Shown in pieces: positions 26,708-36,951 of a stretch of DNA of 50,549 nt (its first letter is position 1; each line of letters begins with the position of its first letter). Source of the stretch: Deltaproteobacteria bacterium (GTDB lineage: Bacteria > Desulfobacterota > Deferrisomatia > Deferrisomatales > BM512); NCBI GenBank assembly GCA_030591565.1, contig JAUVAU010000010.1, positions 1-50,549 on the forward strand, written 5' to 3'. Made by a program: the position numbers and the translations under genes. The notes beneath the pieces are model-generated. The model saw only the letters and a program-made list of their open reading frames with translations. It was not told the DNA's origin and did no database searches.

Positions 26708-27442
26708 TTATTCGCCCTCCTTACTTTTTGAATTCTTCATCATCTTATTAAACGTTTCCTTTGTTCCACTCGCCGCTTTTTCAGTTGTATCTTTGACTGC
26801 ATCATAGGCTTGTTGTGTCATGTCTACGGTTTTGTCGATTGTTTCGCTTGCCTTTCCAGTGATTTCATTAAAGGTATCGCTGACCTTATCTGAGATTTTT
26901 TTTGTCACATCTCCAAGAGTCTTTCCAAAGACCTCAGCAGCTGAGCTAATGTAATCTTTGATTTCTGCGATATTCTTCGAACTGAAAATTTCTTTAGATG
27001 TCTCTAGGACGAAACGAATAATGGCTTTAACAAGCTCTGCACCGACTTCAAATCCCTTGCAGAGTTTTTCGATTATTTCGTTTCTTTCCTGATCAGAAAG
27101 TGCTTTCCAGCCAAAATATACAGCACCAACGGCAGCACAAGTCATTGCAATCGGATTTGTGAGTGTGGCTGCAGTAGCCGCTGTGCCTATGGCTGCCATT
27201 GTGTTGCCGAGCAGTAGTTGTCCAGCACCAATAACTATGACAGGAGAGAGGTACCCAATTCCAAACCCGTACTTTGCTCCTTCAAGGACTTTCCCAGTCC
27301 GAGCAATGGTAGGATTTTCTTTCTCTTTCATTTTCTCGATATGGTCGTCTATGAATTCATTGATATCTATGGTGACATCGTAGAGACCTTTTAAAGCAGA
27401 TACCATAACTGGCACAGTTGCTGCGGCTGCGTGTAGGACCAT
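26708..27442 (-). CDS. Unrecognised protein with hydrophobic core and amphipathic tail
   Basis: A 244-aa protein I do not recognise. A strong ribosome-binding site (GGAGG, five bases before ATG at 27442) and coherent composition say it is a real gene. Residues about 1-45 are helical and charged. About 50-115 form a glycine/alanine-rich hydrophobic region (GIGYLSPVIVIGAGQLLLG, then AIGTAATAATLTNPIAMTCA), able to make a membrane hairpin. About 140-244 is a run of amphipathic 11/7-residue-like repeats (KISDKVSDTFNEITGKASET, KDTTEKAASGTKETF), like LEA or apolipoprotein helices, ending in a Lys-rich tail. Its DNA is clearly more AT-rich than its neighbours, and it sits alone among repeats, so acquisition by transfer is likely. 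A pore-forming or membrane-stress role is conceivable but speculative. Confidence 0.75.
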   Translation of the reverse strand: MVLHAAAATVPVMVSALKGLYDVTIDINEFIDDHIEKMKEKENPTIARTGKVLEGAKYGFGIGYLSPVIVIGAGQLLLGNTMAAIGTAATAATLTNPIAMTCAAVGAVYFGWKALSDQERNEIIEKLCKGFEVGAELVKAIIRFVLETSKEIFSSKNIAEIKDYISSAAEVFGKTLGDVTKKISDKVSDTFNEITGKASETIDKTVDMTQQAYDAVKDTTEKAASGTKETFNKMMKNSKSKEGE

Positions 27443-27743
27443 GCTCGCCTCCTAGCGAAATTGGATTATTGCTTTCCAAACATTTCTCATAACTTTGTTC
27501 CCATGCTTTTGACCTACCCTTCCCCGTCCAAGCGGAGCAGTTCAGCTCGCAGGATCAGGAGGTCATACTTTATAGCGAGCGCTAGCGAGCGGCTTTATGA
27601 CCTCCCCGGAGAGATGAACGATCAGCGTAGCTTGTGGGGTGTCCAGGGGTCAAGGGGAGGTTGACAAGAACCTCCCCTTCGTCGCTAAAGCCTCGAAGAG
27701 GCGAGCGAAATAACCCAGCCGGAACCCTCCAAAATAGAAAAGG
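27443..27743. other. Non-coding spacer with two strong hairpins
   Basis: No gene seen. GGAGGTCATA (27558-27567) pairs with TATGACCTCC (27596-27605), 10 bp perfect, enclosing a GCGAGCGCTAGCGAGC repeat. AAGGGGAGGTT (27652-27662) pairs with AACCTCCCCTT (27669-27679), 11 bp perfect with a 6-nt loop. Neither is followed by a clear T-tract, so they are structured but not obvious terminators. Confidence 0.55.
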
Positions 27744-27860
27744 CCTTCGTCAGAAGGCCCAACAAAACACAGCCTAGTGGCGAGCGTCCCCCCTCCTTCG
27801 TAAGAAGGCCCACCAAACCAAAAAAAGAGAAGCCTAGCGGCGAGCGTCCCCCCCCTTCAT
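27744..27860. repeat. Tandem repeat duplicating the trmH 3' end
   Basis: Two direct units start at 27744 (51 bp) and 27795 (59 bp). Each has a CCTTCGTnAGAAGG hairpin, an A-rich linker and AGCCTAGyGGCGAGCGTCCCCCC. The final part of unit 2 is the coding end of the minus-strand trmH gene including its stop, and CCTTCAT at 27854 begins the gene-side copy. Unit 1 repeats the same block beyond the stop. Confidence 0.75.
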
Positions 27861-28496
27861 TATCCTTGCTATCTTCCGCGTAAATTTCGATGATTTTGGC
27901 AGCCATTCGTTGAGCAACTCGGCTTTCTGTTCAGGTGTCAGCCGCCCCCCATCTTCCCGTTCTTTCCTTGCCCGGGTGGTAAGATCGTATATCGATATTG
28001 CGACCGCGACGGAGACGTTAAAGCTCTCCACAAATCCTTGCATCGGTATGACGAAGCGTCCGTCGCAGTGTTCCAGCGCTGTGTCGCTGACTCCACCGTG
28101 TTCGTTGCCGAAGACGATGGCGATCTTTTCCGTTACCGGTACTGTGTCAAGCGGCAGTGCGTCGGGGGCGGGCATGGCGGCGTAGAGGGAGAAGCCTTCG
28201 CTTTTCAGTTGTTTTGCCATTGTGGCGAAGTCGTCATGTCGTTTGAGGGTCAGCCATTTGTGGCTGCCTTTGGTTATCCCACGGGCTACTTTGAACTCTT
28301 TTTGCTCGTCTACTACGTCCACGTTCTGGATGCCCATCGCTTCGCATGAACGCAGCACGGCGGACATGTTGTGGGGGTTGTGGAGGTTCTCCACGACGAC
28401 CCTGACGGAGCCGAGCCGCTGCTCCAGCACTGCAAGTATGCGTTCCATTCGGCGGGGCTGGACCATGCCTGCGAGTAGTTCCCTTAATTTGTCCAT
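27834..28496 (-). CDS. trmH: SpoU/TrmH-family tRNA (guanosine-2'-O-)-methyltransferase
   Basis: A SPOUT RNA 2'-O-methyltransferase of about 220 aa from ATG 28496 (GTG 28523 would add nine residues). Motif 1 is ENLHNPHNMSAVLRSCEAMGI, motif 2 IAIVFGNEHGGVSDTAL and motif 3 IPMQGFVESFNVSVAVAISIYDL, matching TrmH (Gm18 of tRNA) rather than RlmB. The C-terminal extension (LLNEWLPKSSKFTRKIARIM) is TrmH-like. Its last codons and TAG stop lie inside a tandem repeat. It is divergent from queH, 79 bp apart. Confidence 0.88.
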   Translation of the reverse strand: MDKLRELLAGMVQPRRMERILAVLEQRLGSVRVVVENLHNPHNMSAVLRSCEAMGIQNVDVVDEQKEFKVARGITKGSHKWLTLKRHDDFATMAKQLKSEGFSLYAAMPAPDALPLDTVPVTEKIAIVFGNEHGGVSDTALEHCDGRFVIPMQGFVESFNVSVAVAISIYDLTTRARKEREDGGRLTPEQKAELLNEWLPKSSKFTRKIARIMKGGDARR

Positions 28497-28575
28497 GGGC
28501 GCTGAAGATAGCAGAAACCGCACGAAGCGAAAAACTTATAATCGTGTTAAAATTACTGGATTGGTGTTCAAGTGC

Positions 28576-29163
28576 ATGAAAGGAACCGCTTTGAAGCTGT
28601 TATTACACATCTGTTGTGGGCCATGTTCGATCTATCCGCTGGAAGATTTGGCGAAGACTGATGCCGAGGTCCACGGCTTTTTCGATAATCCCAATATCCA
28701 CCCCTATACCGAGTGGGCCAAGAGGCTTGAGGCGGTAAAAGAGCACGCCGCCGATAAAGAGTTGAAGCTGCTGCCCGAGGGTGGCTACGATATCGTGCCG
28801 TGGCTGAGAAATGTCTCCTTCAGGGAGTCGGAGCGGTGCAGGTTTTGCTATCTGACCCGGCTTGAATCCACTGCCCAGCGTGCAAAGAGGGGGCGCTACG
28901 ATGCGTTCTCCACGACACTCCTCTACAGCCGCTTCCAGAACCATGAGCTGATAGTGGAGCTGGCGCGTGAGGTGGCGACCACCACCGGGGTCGATTTCTA
29001 CTACCGCGACTGGCGCGAGGGGTGGAAGCGTGGCGTGGAGGAGTCCAAGAGGATCGGGATGTACCGCCAGTCCTACTGCGGCTGCATCTACAGCGAGCAG
29101 GATCGCTACCGCCCCAACCCCCCGTCACCGAAGATGGCACAGAAGACGGTATCGAAGAGCTAA
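28576..29163 (+). CDS. queH: Epoxyqueuosine reductase QueH
   Basis: A 195-aa protein of the DUF208/QueH family, the last step of queuosine synthesis in tRNA (reduction of epoxyqueuosine), replacing QueG. I start at ATG 28576 because family similarity begins at LLLHICCGPCSIYPL (Cys-Cys-x-x-Cys). Other conserved parts: FDNPNIHPYTEW, CRFCYLTRLESTAQRAK, YDAFSTTLLYSRFQNHE and SYCGCIYSEQDRY. The cysteines fit an iron-sulfur and second metal site. Next to two tRNA/rRNA methyltransferases it makes a small RNA-modification group. Confidence 0.92.
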   Translation: MKGTALKLLLHICCGPCSIYPLEDLAKTDAEVHGFFDNPNIHPYTEWAKRLEAVKEHAADKELKLLPEGGYDIVPWLRNVSFRESERCRFCYLTRLESTAQRAKRGRYDAFSTTLLYSRFQNHELIVELAREVATTTGVDFYYRDWREGWKRGVEESKRIGMYRQSYCGCIYSEQDRYRPNPPSPKMAQKTVSKS

Positions 29164-29164
29164 A

Positions 29165-29974
29165 ATGATGGCCCCTGAAGCCGAAGTCATAAAATCCCTC
29201 TCCAACTCTCGTATCAAGTACTTGCGAAAGTACCTTGCCGACGGTAAGGCGCGCCGCAGGGATGGCGTGTGGGTGGCCGAGGGGGTGCGGCTGGCTGAAG
29301 AGGTGCTGGCCTCAGGGTTGACGATCCATGAGGCGTTCATTGTAGAAGGCTGGGAGGGCGAGCGAAGTCTTGAGCTTGAAAGGGCGCTGGCCGAGAGGGG
29401 CGTGAAGCTGCTGAAGGTCTCTCGCGGCGTGATGTCCCAGACCTCGGACACCGTGACCTCCCAGGGCGTCGCGCTCGTCTTTCAGGCCCCACGTCACGAG
29501 TTGGATGATGTCTTTAAAGGCGTCGGGCCGCTGCTGATCCTCGACAGGATACGCGACCCCGGCAACCTTGGCACTATCGCCCGCTCCGCCGCCGCCTCGG
29601 GTGGCGGTGGACTGCTGCTGACCCCTGAGACGGTCGATCCGGGAAACCCCAAGGCGCTGCGCTCCTCGGCCGGCGCGCTGCTGAAGTTGCCCTTCGCCCG
29701 GATCGGGGACGCGACCTCAGTCAAAAAGAGTCTGGGCCGCCCCCTTTACGCCACCTCTGGTGTAGGCGGCAAGTTCCCCGAAGCCCTTGACCTGGCCTCG
29801 CCTTTTGCGCTGCTCATAGGTCACGAGGCCCAGGGATTGTCCCCCGAATGGCTGGACAGCGCTGACGGGTTGATAACCATCCCCATGGCCGCCGGAGTCG
29901 AGTCGTTAAACGCCGCCACAGCCGCCGCCGTGGTCCTCTTCGAGGCTGCCCGCCAACGCCGCCAAAAAGCCTGA
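29165..29974 (+). CDS. TrmH/SpoU-family RNA methyltransferase
   Basis: A 269-aa SPOUT methyltransferase of the RlmB/TsnR-like type. An N-terminal substrate-binding domain (SLSNSRIKYLRKYLADGKAR, VWVAEGVRLAEEVL) precedes the catalytic domain with LLILDRIRDPGNLGTIARSA, FALLIGHEAQGLSPEWL and IPMAAGVESLNAATAAAVVLFE. The start at ATG 29165 is 1 bp after the queH stop. The substrate, probably a 23S rRNA or tRNA ribose, is not clear. Confidence 0.88.
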   Translation: MMAPEAEVIKSLSNSRIKYLRKYLADGKARRRDGVWVAEGVRLAEEVLASGLTIHEAFIVEGWEGERSLELERALAERGVKLLKVSRGVMSQTSDTVTSQGVALVFQAPRHELDDVFKGVGPLLILDRIRDPGNLGTIARSAAASGGGGLLLTPETVDPGNPKALRSSAGALLKLPFARIGDATSVKKSLGRPLYATSGVGGKFPEALDLASPFALLIGHEAQGLSPEWLDSADGLITIPMAAGVESLNAATAAAVVLFEAARQRRQKA

Positions 29975-30047
29975 ATTTCCTTCAAAATATCGTCCCGCGC
30001 GTGGTATCATTAGAAGTTCACCATAATCACTGCAAGGAGTGTTGCAA

Positions 30048-30596
30048 ATGGAACTTTTCGAGGCCATAAAAGAGAGGCGTTCAATCCGTCGTTACAAGGA
30101 AGATCAGGTGCCTGCCGAGGTGCTCGCAAAGCTGGTGGAGGCTGCCCAGTGGGCTCCCAGCTGGGCGCATACCCAGTGCGTCGAGATAATTGTACTGGAC
30201 GACCCGAAAGCCAAGGCGGCGCTCCAGGCGAGCCTGCCCGAGGGTAACCCCGCCTACAAGGCGATGGTCGCCGCTCCGCTGGCGGTTGCCTTTTGTGGCA
30301 AAAAGGGCAGGGCCGGCTTCAAGAAGGGCGAGGCGGCCACCCCCAGGGGCGACTGGAATATGTTCGACGTGGCGCTCTCCATGCAGAACTTCATGCTCGC
30401 GGCCCACGCCGAGGGGCTGGCTACCGTCTGCGTCGGGCTCTTTGACAGCGCGGCCGCTGGAAAAGTGTTGGGACTCCCCGACGAGGTGGACGTTCTGGCG
30501 CTCACACCGCTTGGCTATCCTGTAGACCAGGAAGTTAACGTCCCCCCGCGCAAAGAGGTGGGCAAGTTCCTGCACAAGAACAGCTATGGCGGCTGA
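30048..30596 (+). CDS. Nitroreductase-family protein
   Basis: A 182-aa FMN-dependent nitroreductase-like oxidoreductase. The opening MELFEAIKERRSIRRYK and later WAPSWAHTQ are typical of the family, as is the C-terminal LTPLGYPVDQE. The start at ATG 30048 follows AAGGAG by eight bases. It has its own spacing from neighbours (73 bp upstream, 27 bp downstream). The substrate is unknown; such enzymes reduce nitro compounds or flavins, or dehydrogenate cofactors. Confidence 0.85.
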   Translation: MELFEAIKERRSIRRYKEDQVPAEVLAKLVEAAQWAPSWAHTQCVEIIVLDDPKAKAALQASLPEGNPAYKAMVAAPLAVAFCGKKGRAGFKKGEAATPRGDWNMFDVALSMQNFMLAAHAEGLATVCVGLFDSAAAGKVLGLPDEVDVLALTPLGYPVDQEVNVPPRKEVGKFLHKNSYGG

Positions 30597-30623
30597 TAAC
30601 CTGAACAGGGAACATGGTTTAAA

Positions 30624-31280
30624 ATGATAGACCTACACACACACACGCTATTTTCCGATGGAGTGCTCGTGCCCTCGGAGCTGATAAGAAGGGCTGAGGT
30701 CAAGGGGTACCGCGCCATAGCGCTGACCGACCACGCCGACTCTTCCAGCATTGAGTTCATCCTGCCCAAGCTCATCACGGCATGTATGGATTGCAACCGG
30801 TACAGGAGCGTCAAGGCGATCCCCGGTGTCGAGATCACCCATGCTCCGCCAAGGCTGATCGGCAAGCTTGTGGCCGATGCCCGTCATTATGGCGCGAAGA
30901 TCGTGATCGTCCACGGCGAGAGTCCGGTGGAGCCGGTTGAATATGGCACCAACATGGCGGCTATCCAGGCTGGTGTGGATATCCTCTCCCATCCGGGGCT
31001 GATAACGCTTGAGGAGGCCAGGTTGGCCGCCGAAAATGGCGTTTCGCTTGAGATCACCGCGAGGAGGGGCCACTCACTAACCAACGGACACGTGGCGAAG
31101 ATGGCCGAGGTTGCCGGCGCCAAGCTGGTTTTGAACACCGACGCCCACACCCCCGGCGATCTCATCGACGACCGCTTCGCCCATACCGTGGCGATGGGTG
31201 CGGGATTGACCGTGGAACAATATGCGAAGCTCAAGGCCAATATGGAACGGCTGGCGGGCTTTTCAGAGGGAGAAATTTAG
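30624..31280 (+). CDS. PHP-domain phosphoesterase
   Basis: A 218-aa PHP (polymerase and histidinol phosphatase) domain protein. Metal ligands are in DLHTHTLFSDG at the N-terminus, ALTDHADSSS, GVEITHAP, ILSHPGLI and NTDAHTPGDL. It belongs to the histidinol-phosphate phosphatase/YcdX-like part of the family; the substrate is not defined. The stop shares a base with the start of the next gene (TAGTG). Confidence 0.85.
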   Translation: MIDLHTHTLFSDGVLVPSELIRRAEVKGYRAIALTDHADSSSIEFILPKLITACMDCNRYRSVKAIPGVEITHAPPRLIGKLVADARHYGAKIVIVHGESPVEPVEYGTNMAAIQAGVDILSHPGLITLEEARLAAENGVSLEITARRGHSLTNGHVAKMAEVAGAKLVLNTDAHTPGDLIDDRFAHTVAMGAGLTVEQYAKLKANMERLAGFSEGEI

Positions 31281-32467
31281 TGTCGGCAAGGATTTTCATA
31301 TTTTCATTGATAACGCTGGCGCTCACGGTGTCCGGCTGCTCCTATCCTGAACCGGCGGCGACGGTCATCTCTGTGCCTTCCTCCCAGCCCGAGTGGGCGA
31401 TGGAGGGTGCGGACAGCGCCAAGACGTCAGCCGTTACGGCCCAGGCCCCCGGAAAGTGGGATACGCACAGTCACATGGACCGGCTACGCCCCTACCGGCG
31501 CGGTTACTCCTGGGTTGAGACGGCGTCGCCCCTCGTCATCAGCGGCGTGATGTTGCTCGGCACCTCCTCTCGCGAGCTGGTGGCGGTGGAGTGGAAAGGC
31601 GGGCGCGTTGTGTGGAAGGTCGCGATGGGCGGCAAGATCTTCGCCGCTCCCGCCTATGGTGATTCGCGCATAATCGTCGCCGATGATCTGGGCGAGGTCA
31701 AGGCGCTTGGCATGGATGGCGCGGAGCTTTGGAGCTTTGAATCCGGGGATTATCCCATTTACGCCTCGCCGGTGATAAAGGATGGACAAGTCTTCATCCT
31801 CACCGCCGACCAAAACCTCTTCTGCCTCAATCTGGAGGATGGCGTGCCCGTGTGGCAGTACTCCAAGGGGCTGCGCAGCGATGGCGCCATCTGGCGCGGC
31901 ACCTCGGTGGCCGTGGATGAGACGAGAGCATACCTGGGGTTGACCGATGGCTGGGTCGTGGCGCTTGACTCAGAGGTCGGCCGCGTTTTGTGGCAGCGCC
32001 AGGTGAGCGACAAGAAACTCTTCCCCGATGTGGCGGCTGGTCCCGTCGTCTCCGGCGGAGTGGTCTACGTCGGGACCAGAGACAATATCGCGGCGTTGGA
32101 CAGCGCGCTGGGCGAAATGATCTGGACGCGGCCCTTCGGCGCGGTGGGTGGCCTGGCTGTCATGGGTGACAACCTGATCTTCGGCACCACAGGCGGCGCG
32201 GTGGGAGCCATGAAGAGGATCGGGGCCGAGTTGGCGTGGACCACCCAGCTGGATGGAGGCGCACCGACCGGACCGGTGGTGGCGGGTGACCGCATCGTTG
32301 TCGGCGCCAGTCAGGGGAGCCTCTTTTCACTGGATGGGGCAACCGGCAAGATATTGGAACAATATAACCCTGCTTCGGGCATAAGCGGCCGCCCCTGGGT
32401 GGGCGAAGAGGGTGTGGCTGTCATAACCAACGCCGGTGTTCTGCACCGCTTTGTGCACGGAGACTGA
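31280..32467 (+). CDS. BamB-like PQQ-repeat lipoprotein
   Basis: A 395-aa lipoprotein with the signal sequence ending in lipobox LTVSGC (Cys near residue 20). The mature part is a beta-propeller of PQQ-like blades: VVWKVAMGGKIFAAPAYGDS, LWSFESGDYPIYASPVI, VWQYSK, VLWQRQV, IWTRPFG and LAWTTQLDGGAPTGPVV. BamB of the BAM complex has this architecture; here the gene is far from bamA, so the assignment is by fold only. The GTG start overlaps the PHP gene. Confidence 0.8.
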   Translation: MSARIFIFSLITLALTVSGCSYPEPAATVISVPSSQPEWAMEGADSAKTSAVTAQAPGKWDTHSHMDRLRPYRRGYSWVETASPLVISGVMLLGTSSRELVAVEWKGGRVVWKVAMGGKIFAAPAYGDSRIIVADDLGEVKALGMDGAELWSFESGDYPIYASPVIKDGQVFILTADQNLFCLNLEDGVPVWQYSKGLRSDGAIWRGTSVAVDETRAYLGLTDGWVVALDSEVGRVLWQRQVSDKKLFPDVAAGPVVSGGVVYVGTRDNIAALDSALGEMIWTRPFGAVGGLAVMGDNLIFGTTGGAVGAMKRIGAELAWTTQLDGGAPTGPVVAGDRIVVGASQGSLFSLDGATGKILEQYNPASGISGRPWVGEEGVAVITNAGVLHRFVHGD

Positions 32468-32469
32468 TT

Positions 32470-33231
32470 GTGGCTATAAGTGGGAAAATGGTTGGCGCAG
32501 GGCTCGGATTTTATCTCGGCGGACCCATAGGGGCTGTATTGGGAGCGGTGCTGGGACATTTCGTCTCCGACGCGCCGCTGGCTGACGGAACTGCCGAAGG
32601 TGTGACAGGGCAGGCCAGCGCACAGGGGATGGACCCCAACCAACAGCAGGAGTTCTACTTCGTCGCCAATCTGGTGGGCATCATCACCATCATGCTAAAG
32701 GCCGATGGGCAGGTTCGCTCCGAGGAGATACAGGCGGTCAGGCGGTTTTTTGAAAAGCTCGGCTACCGGGGCGAGTCCATGGAGGTCGTGCGGCAGCTTA
32801 CCAAGCAGTTCGTCGACCGCGAAGTGGACATGGAAGATATTTGCAGGGATTTTAAATCGCGCTCCGACTACTCGGTTCGCCTGCTGCTGATGGAGTGCCT
32901 CTATGACGTGGCGATGGCCGATGGAACGATGCATCCGGCTGAACAACTGGTGCTGGATCACGTCGGCAGCCTCCTGGAGGTGGACGCCAGCGACTGGCAG
33001 CGCACCTGGGGCCATACGCCGACGAGCAGCGTGACCGACGACTACAAATTGCTGGGTGTGGAACCAACGGCTGGAGCCGCCGAGATCAAGAGCGCTTACA
33101 GGGAGCTGGCCAAGAAGTATCACCCCGACCGCGTGGCCCACCTTGGAGAGGAATTCAAGGAGCTGGCGCATACGAAATTCGTTGAAATACAGAGGGCGTA
33201 CGACCGCATCAACGGTCAGTTTCCCGGCTGA
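32470..33231 (+). CDS. DjlA-like protein: TerB and DnaJ domains
   Basis: A 253-aa protein with a glycine-rich membrane segment at the N-terminus (MVGAGLGFYLGGPIGAVLGAVLGHF), a TerB-like helical domain (about 55-165, with MLKADGQVRSEEI and DVAMADGTMHPAEQ) and a C-terminal J domain (about 190-250, with KKYHPDRV carrying the HPD motif). This is the DjlA order, a membrane-bound DnaK co-chaperone linked to envelope stress. GTG start 2 bp after the lipoprotein gene. Confidence 0.9.
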   Translation: MAISGKMVGAGLGFYLGGPIGAVLGAVLGHFVSDAPLADGTAEGVTGQASAQGMDPNQQQEFYFVANLVGIITIMLKADGQVRSEEIQAVRRFFEKLGYRGESMEVVRQLTKQFVDREVDMEDICRDFKSRSDYSVRLLLMECLYDVAMADGTMHPAEQLVLDHVGSLLEVDASDWQRTWGHTPTSSVTDDYKLLGVEPTAGAAEIKSAYRELAKKYHPDRVAHLGEEFKELAHTKFVEIQRAYDRINGQFPG

Positions 33232-33232
33232 C

Positions 33233-34775
<1,543 letters not shown>

Positions 34776-34828
34776 CACGCCATTTTTTAACGCTCCCGCC
34801 CGACGAGGGGCGCTTCAAGGGAATTTAA

Positions 34829-36385
34829 ATGCAGGACATTCACGCACAAAAAGTCCTTATTCTTGATTTTGGATCACAGTACACGCAGCTGATCGCCCGC
34901 CGTATTCGCGAGTCCAGGGTTTACTGCGAGATACACCCCTGCACGGTTACGATGGAGAAGATCAGGGAGTTTGGCGCCAAAGCGATAGTGCTCTCCGGCG
35001 GCCCCTCCAGCGTCCATGTCGAGGGTGCTCCTCTGGTGGACAAGGCGATCTTCGAGCTTGGCGTTCCGGTACTGGGAATCTGCTACGGCATGCAGCTGAT
35101 GGCGCACCTGCTGGGCGGTAAAGTGGCCGCCGGGCTTGAGCGCGAGTCTGGTCTGGCGCACATCAACGTCAATGAGGCGCGCGGCATCCTCGCCGGCTTT
35201 GAGGATGAGCCGGAGATCCCGGTGTGGATGAGCCACGGCGATAGAATTGAGCAGATGCCCGATGATTTCGTCCCCCTGGCAAGCTCGGACAATTCGCCGG
35301 TGGCGGTGATAGCCCACACCGAAAAGCCCTTTTATGGCGTGCAGTTCCATCCCGAGGTGGTCCACACCCCCAGGGGTAGAGAGATCATTGAAAACTTCCT
35401 CTTCGACGTCTGCGACATGGAGCCGATCTGGACGATGGGTTCCTTCATCAACTCCACAGTGGAGGATGTTCGCAAGCTGGTGGGAGATGAGGGCAGGGTG
35501 ATCTGCGGACTATCGGGTGGCGTCGATTCCTCGGTGGTAGCGCTTCTGCTCCACAAGGCGATTGGCGACAGGCTGACCTGCATCTTCGTGGATAACGGCG
35601 TGCTGAGAAAAGGCGAGCCTGAAAAGGTGGTGCGGACCTTTCGCAACCACTACCACATGAACCTGATCCACGTTGACGCCGCCGACCTCTTCCTTGAAAA
35701 GCTGGCGGGTGTGTCCGATCCCGAGACCAAACGCAAGATCATCGGCAATGAGTTCATATACCTGTTTGAGCGCGAGGCCAAGAAGCTGGGCGATGTCAGG
35801 TTCCTGGCCCAGGGCACGCTCTATCCCGACGTTATCGAATCAATCTCTTTCAAGGGCCCCTCGGCCACGATCAAGAGCCACCACAACGTGGGCGGTCTGC
35901 CCGATCACATGGACCTTGAGCTGATCGAGCCGCTGCGCGAGCTGTTTAAAGATGAGGTGCGCGAGGTCGGCAGGGAGCTTGGGCTGCTCGAAGAACTCAT
36001 TGAGCGCCATCCCTTCCCCGGACCGGGGCTGGCTATCAGGATCATCGGCGATATCACCAGGGAGCGCCTTGCTGTGCTGCGCGAGGCCGACGCCATCATG
36101 CGCGAGGAGATAACTCTCTCGGGTCAGCACAACAATGTGTGGCAGACCCTTTGCGTGTTGCTGCCCGTCAAGAGCGTGGGCGTCATGGGCGATGAGCGTA
36201 CCTACGAGAACGTAGCCGCCGTGCGTGTCGTCACCTCACTGGACGGAATGACCGCCGACTGGGCCAAGCTGCCCTACGACGTATTGGGCAGGATATCCAA
36301 CCGCATCATCAATGAGGTCAGGGGCATCAACCGGGTGGTCTACGATATCTCGTCGAAGCCCCCTGCCACCATCGAGTGGGAATAA
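34829..36385 (+). CDS. guaA: GMP synthase (glutamine-hydrolysing)
   Basis: A 518-aa two-domain GuaA turning XMP to GMP. The glutamine amidotransferase (about 1-200) has the nucleophile Cys in GICYGMQLM (about 83) and the catalytic His in [11 protein letters not shown]. The PP-loop ATPase has [11 protein letters not shown] (about 230). The C-terminal dimerisation domain ends [11 protein letters not shown]. Its stop overlaps the gmk start (TAATG). Confidence 0.98.
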   Translation: MQDIHAQKVLILDFGSQYTQLIARRIRESRVYCEIHPCTVTMEKIREFGAKAIVLSGGPSSVHVEGAPLVDKAIFELGVPVLGICYGMQLMAHLLGGKVAAGLERESGLAHINVNEARGILAGFEDEPEIPVWMSHGDRIEQMPDDFVPLASSDNSPVAVIAHTEKPFYGVQFHPEVVHTPRGREIIENFLFDVCDMEPIWTMGSFINSTVEDVRKLVGDEGRVICGLSGGVDSSVVALLLHKAIGDRLTCIFVDNGVLRKGEPEKVVRTFRNHYHMNLIHVDAADLFLEKLAGVSDPETKRKIIGNEFIYLFEREAKKLGDVRFLAQGTLYPDVIESISFKGPSATIKSHHNVGGLPDHMDLELIEPLRELFKDEVREVGRELGLLEELIERHPFPGPGLAIRIIGDITRERLAVLREADAIMREEITLSGQHNNVWQTLCVLLPVKSVGVMGDERTYENVAAVRVVTSLDGMTADWAKLPYDVLGRISNRIINEVRGINRVVYDISSKPPATIEWE

Positions 36386-36951
36386 TGGCCGGAAAGAAGG
36401 GCAAGGTTTTCGTCATCTCGGCACCCTCTGGTTCAGGCAAATCTACCTTGATAAAGGAGCTTGTCAAGGAGGCGGAAGGGCTGGCCTTTTCGATCTCCCA
36501 CACCACGCGCGGGATGCGCGACGGCGAGGTCGATGGGGTGCATTACCACTTCGTTACCCCCGAGCAGTTCAAGAAGATGATCAGGCAGGGGGCGTTCATC
36601 GAGTGGGCCAACGTGCATGGCAAACTCTATGGCACCAGCTACAAGGCGGTGGAGTCGGAGCTTGCCGGCGGCAAGGATGTCATCCTGGATATTGACGTCC
36701 AGGGTGCGGAGTCGATTGATGGCAAGCTCGATGGGCAGGTGAAGATTTTCATAATGCCGCCTTCGATAAAAGAGCTTGAAAAGAGGTTGAAGGGCAGGGG
36801 TGAGAGTCCCGAAAATATCAAGACGAGATTAGCCAACGCCGCTGAAGAGATGGTCAAGGTGGTTGACTATGACTATGTTATAATTAATGACAATATGGAT
36901 ACCGCCGCACACCAGCTGATAAGGATTGTGGCGGTACGGCGCCTCGACTAG
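36385..36951 (+). CDS. gmk: Guanylate kinase
   Basis: A 188-aa GMP kinase. I start at ATG 36385, overlapping the guaA stop by one base; an in-frame GTG at 36376 would lie inside guaA. P-loop SAPSGSGKSTL (about 12-22), GMP-binding HTTRGMRDGEVDGVHYHF and LDIDVQGAESI are clear. The stop TAG is part of CTAG 36948-36951, at which a truncated repeat element begins. Confidence 0.96.
   Translation: MAGKKGKVFVISAPSGSGKSTLIKELVKEAEGLAFSISHTTRGMRDGEVDGVHYHFVTPEQFKKMIRQGAFIEWANVHGKLYGTSYKAVESELAGGKDVILDIDVQGAESIDGKLDGQVKIFIMPPSIKELEKRLKGRGESPENIKTRLANAAEEMVKVVDYDYVIINDNMDTAAHQLIRIVAVRRLD

Noticed and set aside
27459-27664. Plus-strand frame in the accessory spacer
   Set aside because: Runs through two long hairpins, with no ribosome-binding site or family resemblance.
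27685-27906. 73-codon minus-strand frame with GGRSPLG repeats
   Set aside because: The peptide repeats come from the tandem DNA repeat, and the frame overlaps the real end of trmH in another frame.
28523-28576. TATAAT at 28536 region as a queH promoter
   Set aside because: The -10-like hexamer is good, but I could find no acceptable -35 at 16-18 bp on either strand.
34776-34828. Terminator between guaB and guaA
   Set aside because: The T-run precedes rather than follows the GC-rich segment, and the candidate stem has a central mismatch. The genes are probably co-transcribed.
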